Assembly: GCA_033032865.1 (NCBI GenBank)
Contig: JAWHQI010000229.1
Span: 1,636,501 to 1,700,500 of the forward strand
Reading direction: 5' to 3'
Source: Dactylorhiza incarnata
Lineage: Eukaryota > Streptophyta > Magnoliopsida > Asparagales > Orchidaceae
Length of the DNA stretch: 64,000 bases
Made by a program: the position numbers and the translations under genes
Part shown: positions 57,501 through 64,000 of the stretch, piece by piece
Layout: each line of letters starts with the position of its first letter
Position numbering within the stretch: the first letter of the stretch is position 1
The notes under the pieces: model-generated
Told to the model about the DNA's origin: nothing
Databases searched by the model: none
What the model saw: the letters and a program-made list of their open reading frames with translations, nothing else

Positions 57501-58198
57501 CTGGAAAAGTATGTAGACTGTTGAGGGCCTTATATGGATTGAAGCAGTCCCCAAGAGCTTGGTTTGGCCGGTTCCACAAGGCGATGGTGTCGTTTGGATA
57601 TTCCCAGAGTAATGCAGACCATACTTTGTTTATCAAACGTAGGTGTGGGAAAATGACCATTCTCATTGTGTATGTTGACGACATTGTCATAACTGGTGAT
57701 GATCATGAAGAAATTCAGAATCTGAAACAGAAGCTTGCCAGAGAGTTTGAGGTCAAGGACCTGGGAAAACTCAAGTATTTCTTGGGAATTGAAGTTGCCA
57801 GATCAAAGCAGGGGATCTTTCTCTCTCAGCAGAAATACACGTTAGATCTTCTTGAGAAGATGGGGATGAGCGGATGCAGACCGGCTGACACTCCGATTGA
57901 GGCAAATCACCGGTTGGGGCGTGATGATGGAGTGGAGATTGAAGATATCTCGGGGTTCCAAAGGTTAGTGGGGAGGCTGATTTATCTGTCTCATACTCGT
58001 CCGGATATCTCGTATGCGGTGAGTGTTGTGAGTCAGTACATGCATGCACCAAAGACCCGACATATGGATGCTGCTCACAGAATTCTGAGGTACCTCAAAT
58101 CTTCATCAGGAAGGGGAATCCTGTTCTCCCCGAGTTTCAACCTAAAGATTGAAGTCTATACTGATGCAGACTGGGCCGGGTCTGTGGATGATAGGTGA
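54524..58198 (+). pseudogene. Copia gag-pol, main open frame (1224 codons)
   Basis: Domains with approximate residue positions: gag core (1-180); a zinc knuckle CDYCGKSRHTRDTY, whose final Cys is replaced by Tyr (about 184); protease WVIDSGATDHMTG (300); pre-integrase WHCRLGHPS (430). Integrase has HTDIWGP, SDNGREY and GVAERKNR giving D, D and E (488-590). Reverse transcriptase has LDVKNAFLHGD and YVDDIVITG (around 965-1050), and RNase H starts with DADWAGSVDD (1215). It ends in a TGA at 58196-58198 that lies inside RNase H, so the frame is cut short. Confidence 0.92.
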
Positions 58199-58625
58199 TC
58201 CACCTCTGGCTATTGCTCTCTTGTTGGAGGCAACCTCGTTACTTGGAGGAGCAAAAAATAACAGGTCGTGGCACGATCTAGTGCTGAGGCAGAGTTTAGA
58301 GCTATGGCTCATAGAGTATGTGAAGGCTTATGACTTCGGGCCTTAATGAGCGACCTTGGCCTCGTGGAAGACGGACCTATCCGTTTGTACTGTGACAATA
58401 AGTCAGCCATCAGTATTGCACACAATCCTGTTCAACATGACCGAACAAAACACATCGAAGTGGATCGACACTTTATCAAGGAGAAGATTGAAAAATGAAT
58501 CATATGTACTCCCTTTGTGCCTTCCAACGGGCAACTTGCCGACATTCTCACCAAAGGGTTGAGTGGAAGTTCATTTGGCCAGTTCGTGAACAAGTTGGGC
58601 ATGATTAAGATCACTCACCCAACTT
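58199..58625 (+). pseudogene. Copia RNase H remainder with several stops
   Basis: Continuing the same frame gives STSGYCSLVGGNLVTWRSKK, a TAA, VVARSSAEAEFRAMAHRVCE, a [19 protein letters not shown] and [15 protein letters not shown] followed by TGA, then GQLADILTKGLS and KLGMIKITHPT. These are the RNase H active-site regions, with about four nonsense codons counting the TGA at 58196. Confidence 0.88.
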
Positions 58626-58634
58626 GAGGGGGAG

Positions 58635-58756
58635 TGTTAGCATATTAATGTTTTATTTCTGTTTTATTTCTCCTGGTGTGCTATTAGCACATTTGTACTC
58701 TTTATATGTATTGGGTTCTCCCCTTAATGAATCAAGTTAGTTTTATTCTCCCAACA
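58635..58756 (+). repeat. 3' LTR of copia element (122 bp)
   Basis: Identical to the 5' LTR at every base I compared. Preceded by the PPT gagggggag. Confidence 0.92.
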
Positions 58757-58890
58757 GGGTTCAAGCCCCAGTCTCAACAACCCGCCATTGGAATTAGCGT
58801 CTGCGGCCAATCAGATCCGTTGAGATGGGTTGGGGTCACTGGTCTGCAGGCCTGTAGCGCATCCACAATAGATCGGGACATTACATAAAA

Positions 58891-59075
58891 AGTGCAGCTC
58901 AGTTGGTGATGAGGACCAGTTTAGAGCTCCCTTATCGAGGAGGTCTGGGGTTCAAGCCCCAGCCTCAACAACTCGTCATTGGAATTAGCGGCTGCGGCTG
59001 ATCAGATCCGTGGAGATGGGTTGGGGTCACTGGTCTGCAGACTTGTAGCGCACCCACAGTAGATCGGGGCGTTGC
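58891..59075 (+). mobile_element. tRNA-derived SINE, copy C
   Basis: The A-box-like tgcagctcagttgg (58893-58906) and B-box-like ggttcaagcccc (58949-58960) are spaced as in tRNA promoters. The body then matches copies A and B to gatcggggcgttgca. About 185 bp, non-coding, would be transcribed by RNA polymerase III. Confidence 0.75.
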
Positions 59076-59102
59076 ACTTATCCCACACCGTGAAACCAAA
59101 CA

Positions 59103-59216
59103 CCTCCAAAATAGAGCCTAAGTCCATGCATATTACTTATCCCCACCACCATCCAAAATAGAGCCTAAGTCCATGCATATTACTTATCCCCCCCCCCCCC
59201 CCCCCCCCCCCCCCCC
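59103..59216. repeat. Direct duplication plus C29 run
   Basis: The segment tccaaaatagagcctaagtc and the 20 bases after it occur twice (about 59105 and 59152). The second ends in 29 C (59188-59216), followed by (ca)n. Confidence 0.85.
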
Positions 59217-59399
59217 ACACACACACCTGAGAGCTTTGTTCATGCCATTGGAACGCGGTGATCGGTGTCCTACTAGTTCTCATTGTGACAAGATTAGTCA
59301 TCATGTTGTTCAATGCTTTGCCAACAACCTCACCTCAACCCTCAAACTTATATTGGAGTTGATTCTACTAGCAAGTCACCGGTATGTGGCTCTTTCAAG

Positions 59400-62045
59400 A
59401 GGATATAGAAGCTCTTATTGTTGCTTCAAGGGTTCTATTGCAGTTGCTTCTGCTCCATTCTCTTTGGGTAGCACCAGTATTTCTATTGAGGGTAAGAGGC
59501 CCATTGACTCCTGGTGCTCCAAGACATGACTCGAGACTCGATAACCTTCACTCAACTTGACAAACACAGTTGAATTCCCAAGTTTTTTTATATTCCCAAG
59601 TTTCATTATAGTTTTCTTACCGCTAGTGCTGTAATGATGTTTTAAACTGCAATAACTTATTTTTTCCTTTTCATTGTTTTTCAGGACCTACACATGAGAA
59701 AGATGATAGGTACTGAGGCTGAGTTGGGATAACTACTCATGACTCTATTACTTGAATGACATTTTCTCTCCTCTGGTTTTGCAAAGGTCTCATTCTATTA
59801 TGATCTCATTTCCTGTATCTGTTAATCTTAATGTATGTTTTAGAATGTCATTATTTAGAGTTATCATGCTTGTCGTGCCTTTTAATTTTCGTGATATATG
59901 TATTGAGTCTAGTGTATTCTCTTTTCTTATAAGTCCAAGGCTCTATTTGGGACGGTGGTGGTAGAAAAGTTATATTCCCACCACCGCTGCTATGTTAAGA
60001 GGCATTTGGTTTTTTGGTGGCGAAAAAATTTCTTGTGTTAAAAAGGTGTTTTGGGGTTTTTTGGGAAGCAATGAATCCTCCCACTTCCAGAAAAGCTAAT
60101 AGAAGCTTTCGAATTTTCATGACTTTGTTCCCATAGGTCCGTATCTCATTTCTACTCCTGCTTTTCCTACCACTGCACCCTCCTCCCCAACCACAAATTC
60201 AGTTACCTTCAGGCTCCGCACCACATGTTCTACCGGTCATTCTCCACCCATTACTGTCGGCGTTCTCTCCTCAATAATTACTTTCATGCAGGATTACTGC
60301 AGTCATCATTCCTTAAGTACTCAAGCATCATACCCATCAAGGATCATTGGTTCCACCTCTTCACAAGCAACGACCACCCCGACAACATCACCATCGTTCA
60401 CATCATAAGTGAACATGACAAAGGCTCCCCTCCCAAGGGCATCTTATCTCTGACGACTCGCTACAAGGAGTTGTTCTGACACGAAAACAAGGACCAAAAA
60501 AACCACTTTGTAAGTTTATATACCCTTACATGAGCTTGAGGAAATGCTCAAAGTCAAGGAGAGGTGAGATGTTATGGTCCCACTTTCTGTAGCTGCTAAT
60601 CTTAATGTATGTTTTAATATATCACATGTATTTCCATTTAAAGAACCTCTAGGGTAATGAGGATTGAAAGAATGAATGGATCTTAAATCTTGTTCTCGTA
60701 GTTCTCTCTTCTCTCTCTCTCCACTCTTCAAGCTAGGGTTTGGGTTGATGACGGCTCCTCTCTTCTTCTCCTTCATCCCCCTTCTACTCCAGCTGAGCAC
60801 GACTCCCTTGTTTCAACGTCTCACCCTCACCACCACCTCCGATGAGATATAATGCACTAGGGGTTAGCACGTAACACATTCTTCCAATGGTACTAGTGTC
60901 TCAGTCTTTCTCCTACTCGTCTTCTTCATCAGTTATCACTATCTTTATGTTGTATGTAATAGAGTATGAGGCCCACGCTTTTGAAGAACATCATCATCCA
61001 CCCTTTTCTGCAAAAAATGAGAAAGAAAGTACTGCTCCTTTGATATAATGTATTTCCAGGTATAAGATCCTAATCCTATTAGGTATACATGTCAGGGAAA
61101 CTTGAATTTTTTCACTTTCATTGAGGATTTTTCTCATTGTACTTGAGTATATTTTTTGAATGATAAATCAGACTTGTTCAATTTTCTCAGCCCTTTGATT
61201 ACATAATAAACACTCAAATTGGAGATCTTATGAAAAAAAATTGCACTGATAATGCTAAAAAATATATGAGTCATTTATTCTCCTCTTTTTATACATTTAT
61301 GCCATCATCATAATAGTTGTGCCCATCCGTCAAAGTAAAATAGCATAGCAGAAAGGAAAAAAATATTATCTCTCTCATGTTGTATGTACCTTATTATGTT
61401 AGATGAGTGTTTCTAGGTCATATCACGGACATTTCATCATTATCTCAAGTTTTTTGATCAACTGCATATTGCCCTCTATCATCCAAGGCAAATCATATGT
61501 ATCCATCCTTGATCTGGATTCCTTCTCTTTTCACTTATTCCTCATGTTTTTGAGTGCACCGCTTTTTTCAACATTCCCTGCCCAAGTCGGGACAAATTGT
61601 CTGTTCATGTAATTAAATGTGTCTTCTTGGGTTACTGTTCGACTCAGAAGGAATATTGTTGCATTGAGCCTCTTTTTAGACATCAGTATGCATCTATTGA
61701 TGTCACCTTTTTGAGTTTACTCCATATTTTTTCGAGAAGGGCAAGTCCCTTGTCTTGGATTGTGTTCGCGTGACTCTATCCGACCGATCATTGTCTGAGT
61801 CGTCTTTCACCACACCCATCATTCACCCATGCATCAGCAACCTACATTTCATCACCTTCTTCCACTACTCCACCTATAACTCCTATCTTTTGTGTCTTCA
61901 AAAGATATCCTCATCTACTTGTTATTATTCCTCTTACTATTGCAGCAGTTCATCCCTTAATCCCCAGGCCAGCATACGATGTCCCACCATGCACATCATG
62001 CGACAGTGTCGTATGCCTCATTCTAAATATTTTAATATTGGAATG
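59400..62045 (+). pseudogene. Degenerate Ty1/copia fragment
   Basis: Scattered pieces on the plus strand keep copia motifs: FFRTYT-frame region around 59690-59720, whose other frame reads FQDLHMRKMIGTEAELG (pre-integrase region), and 61604-61735, reading IKCVFLGYCSTQKEY, then ASIDVTF, the end of integrase. 61800-62030 is proline-rich linker-like. Stops and frame changes are frequent. Non-copia DNA intervenes, including a Tourist-like end (ggctctatttggg, 59940) and a repeated word gctaatcttaatgtatg. No LTR pair was found. Confidence 0.55.
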
Positions 62046-62830
62046 GGGACTGGTGTAGCCCATGCACGAATGCTAGTGTGTGTGTGTATATTGTACAACC
62101 CGCATTTAGCAAAAGCAAAAAAAAACAAGTGAAAGAATATCAAAACTTGAAGAATAGGAGACCTCTCCCGGGATCACGCATGATCTTGAGGAGGTCCCGC
62201 CCATCCTTGCAGATATCGCAACCCTGAGGTTCCAAAGCAAATGGGAACTTACCTTCCACTAAGTACACCAGAGGTCTTTACCAACTTCTCACGAGACCAC
62301 TCTCTGATCAGCAATCAATTTTCTTTCTAACAAAGTCAAATGATACATTTTCTTTTGTAACATTGTATTTTCTCGATATAGCGGTCGACATTTTCCCTCA
62401 TTCATGATACTACTTCCCCATCATCGTCATGCTAGTTTCCTTTTCCAATGCACTAATCTATCGGGACAGAATTTGCAACCTAATGATATAGCTAGGTCAT
62501 CATGAAGAAGTCAGTTTCATTAGGGAGAAATAGGCCAAAAAATGGATGGTACATAGGAGGAACTGGTAAGAATTGGATGGTTGGCCCAACCTTGATGGTA
62601 GTTACGGAGGTAAGAAAATGAATACTCCATGAACCGACCAGCAATTGGACAACCCGTATTGTGTGAATTACCCAGGAATGAATATTGAAAGAAGAAATTT
62701 AAATTTTTAATCTACTTCTGAATGGAGCCCTAAACATATTTTGTTTAGAGCAAATTGAATGGGGCTAGTACTGCAATTATTTTCCTAATTGCAAGCAAAA
62801 TAAGAATTTCAAGATATCATATATTGATCC
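62046..62830. other. Unassigned sequence
   Basis: No gene, LTR or repeat could be supported here. Confidence 0.45.
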
Positions 62831-62837
62831 ATATCAT

Positions 62838-63200
62838 TCAACGAGAAAACGTATAACATGTAACTAAGGTAAAAAGATACGTTCCTAATTCAGAACTAGG
62901 TGGATATGGATCGATAGCTTCCCTAAGGCTTGTGCCTGAACAGGAAGGGGCTGGCGGCGCACTGCAGGAGGGCAGAATTACAGAACAGGGAGGAGAAGGA
63001 AATAATACAACATAATTCATTTCATTCATAACATCCTTACACGATTACATGGATATTTATAATAGACTTTAGGGTTTAGGGTTACACAGTTAATAGGAAT
63101 GTAGGAGGGAACAACTACAAAGGCGGCAACAGTTACAACACGTAACTTGAGCGAGAACAGGTAAGTTCAATTCAAAACCTAAGAAGATCCTATCAATACT
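62838..63200 (-). repeat. LTR-like or 3'-UTR-like region next to the right-edge ORF
   Basis: It contains tatttataatagac and a ttagggtttagggtt stretch (63066-63084). On the minus strand it follows cttgaggacaaggatcttcc, a phrase I associate with the end of plant gypsy pol and the start of the LTR. No partner LTR is in the window. Confidence 0.35.
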
Positions 63201-63224
63201 CGCTCCTTCGGAAGATCCTTGTCC

Positions 63225-63910
63225 TCAAGGATCAACTGAAGGTGAAACCTCCTTCCGTGAAGCGTAATCAATGCATGGAGGCTTCATAATTTTCTGGGGC
63301 ATTATGTATCCAACTAAATTGTTGGTTCCCCTACTGAAGTAGCGAGATGAAGGTCGTCCATGGTAGGTGCCTTTAAACTTGATTTGTTTCCGACTCCAAG
63401 GCTGGCGCCGTAGTTTCGGGTGATGGGAATTGCAGAACACACCATGCGGACAACTCACGATTGCTCCTTTAAACCAGATTCGTTGCCTACTCAAGGATTC
63501 ACGTAGGTTGCCTTTGTGACGGAATTTGCAGCTTGAGCCTTTGGAACAACTCCTGGTTGTTTCCAAGATGGGGCAGGTGTAACTGTGCCTCTCGCCATTA
63601 TTCTGTTCTTGCATGCTTTAAAATGGAGAGGCTTCTTCAGAACTTTAACACGCAGGCTAAGATTGCCAGTTCGGAAGTACCTCCTATTTGTTGCGATGAG
63701 TTCCTTCGGTATTCCGAAATTCGGGTTGCTGTGTCCCGATTGTTGGCATGTAAGAGAGGATGAGTGTCTGCCCCACATCCTTACATCATCATAAATTTGG
63801 TCGTCTCCAACTGGTAGGAAGCGGTATCTTGAATGAAAAGCGTCATCTTGTCTCGCCGTTGTTGCAAGTGCTATGAAGTCGGGGCTGGGTCGTTGGCGAT
63901 ACTTCATCAT
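63225..63910 (-). CDS. Unrecognised ORF with CCCH-like cysteine spacing, frameshifted
   Basis: Two overlapping minus-strand frames join near 63.6 kb. The upstream one starts MMKYRQRPSPDFIALATTAR. The downstream one contains CPILETTRSCSKGSSCKFRH, which fits the C-x8-C-x5-C-x3-H spacing of CCCH zinc fingers, then CPHGVFCNSHH and two similar blocks RIWFKG and QIKFKG. It ends at 63225. I do not recognise the family. It may be a retroelement-carried ORF, given the LTR-like sequence downstream, or a broken host zinc-finger gene. Confidence 0.4.
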
Positions 63911-64000
63911 TACCGGTTGCTAGGAAGATATAGATTCACTGTGCATACCACGCGCTAGGATCACATCGCCTCCATCATCCTCATTTGTGCCCGGTGTATT

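Larger units (their letters stand above)
53665..58756 (+). mobile_element. Ty1/copia element with 122-bp identical LTRs
   Basis: TSD GGGTT at 53660-53664 and 58757-58761. LTRs 53665-53786 and 58635-58756 (tgttagcata to tcccaaca) are identical by eye. PBS TGGTATCAGAGG follows directly at 53787, PPT gagggggag at 58626-58634. Gag-pol order protease, integrase, RT, RNase H defines Ty1/copia. LTRs this short are unusual for plant copia. Confidence 0.93.
53623..58886 (+). mobile_element. tRNA-derived SINE, copy B, split by copia
   Basis: Parts 53623-53664 and 58757-58886 join into one SINE body when the copia and one TSD copy are removed. The start (aagaccagtttagagctccc) is the inverted partner of copy A's start, making an inverted repeat of about 22 bp (53601-53622 with 53635-53656). 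Confidence 0.65.
53242..59118. mobile_element. Tourist-like MITE split by nested insertions, TSD TAA
   Basis: The left end ggctttgtttgggatg (53242) and right end ccaaaatagagcc (to 59118) are imperfect inverted repeats. They are flanked by TAA at 53239-53241 and 59119-59121. Without the insertion at 53472-59075 it would be about 270 bp. Confidence 0.6.

Noticed and set aside
58891..58965. tRNA gene
   Set aside because: A- and B-box-like motifs are present but no cloverleaf or acceptor stem closes, and the body continues as a repeated SINE.
60225..60479. 84-codon plus-strand frame as a host gene
   Set aside because: No recognisable motif, short, and embedded between copia fragments; evidence too thin.

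Overview
This window is nuclear DNA of a flowering plant. Three things point there: exons of a plant-type GH35 beta-galactosidase with the C-terminal lectin domain, a piece of plastid rpoB embedded in non-plastid sequence, and dense nests of plant LTR retrotransposons, MITEs and a tRNA-derived SINE. I cannot name the species. No complete, clearly functional host gene lies inside the window. The only host gene I can support is the 3' half of a beta-galactosidase on the minus strand (four exons between 52522 and 35339). Its penultimate intron is 15.3 kb long and packed with retrotransposons.

Layout. 1-4.2 kb: remnants of two minus-strand Ty1/copia elements, one cut by the window edge and one internally deleted. 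4.2-8.7 kb: small DNA transposons, including two adjacent TIR elements (one built of two nested hairpins), a TTTGGCACGG-ended MITE family, and an opposite-orientation LTR remnant. 8.96-10.2 kb: a nuclear plastid DNA fragment (rpoB) running directly into a 20-bp minisatellite. 10,813-24,069: a 13.3-kb Ty3/gypsy Tat-like element (minus strand, TSD ATTGT) with decayed gag-protease-RT-RNaseH-integrase and an extra spliced ORF in antisense. 24,109-29,952: a related 5.8-kb gag-only element (TSD TTTCT) with the same primer-binding site and LTR end. 30.5-35.0 kb: a second double-hairpin TIR element, two hAT-like elements with target duplications, a foldback and Tourist-like MITEs.

35.3-52.5 kb: the beta-galactosidase 3' exons. 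Its giant intron holds a decayed plus-strand gypsy fragment, an old gag-only element, and a young gag-only element (TSD GGGGG, 1410-bp LTRs differing at about 13 sites) inserted into the LTR of its old relative. 53.2-59.1 kb: a three-level nest in which a Tourist-like MITE (TSD TAA) contains a SINE cluster (TSD CACTTAT), which contains a copia element (TSD GGGTT) with identical 122-bp LTRs but a damaged gag-pol. 59.2-64.0 kb: a degenerate copia fragment and, at the right edge, an unrecognised ORF with CCCH-like cysteine spacing.

The most interesting points are: a likely autonomous/parasite retrotransposon pair sharing PBS, LTR end and gag; a spliced antisense gene inside the larger one; gag-only elements whose long ORF ends inside the LTR; double-hairpin TIR elements; and a plastid fragment fused to a phased A-tract minisatellite. 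All boundaries were read by eye. No alignment or database search was run, so family names rest on remembered motifs.
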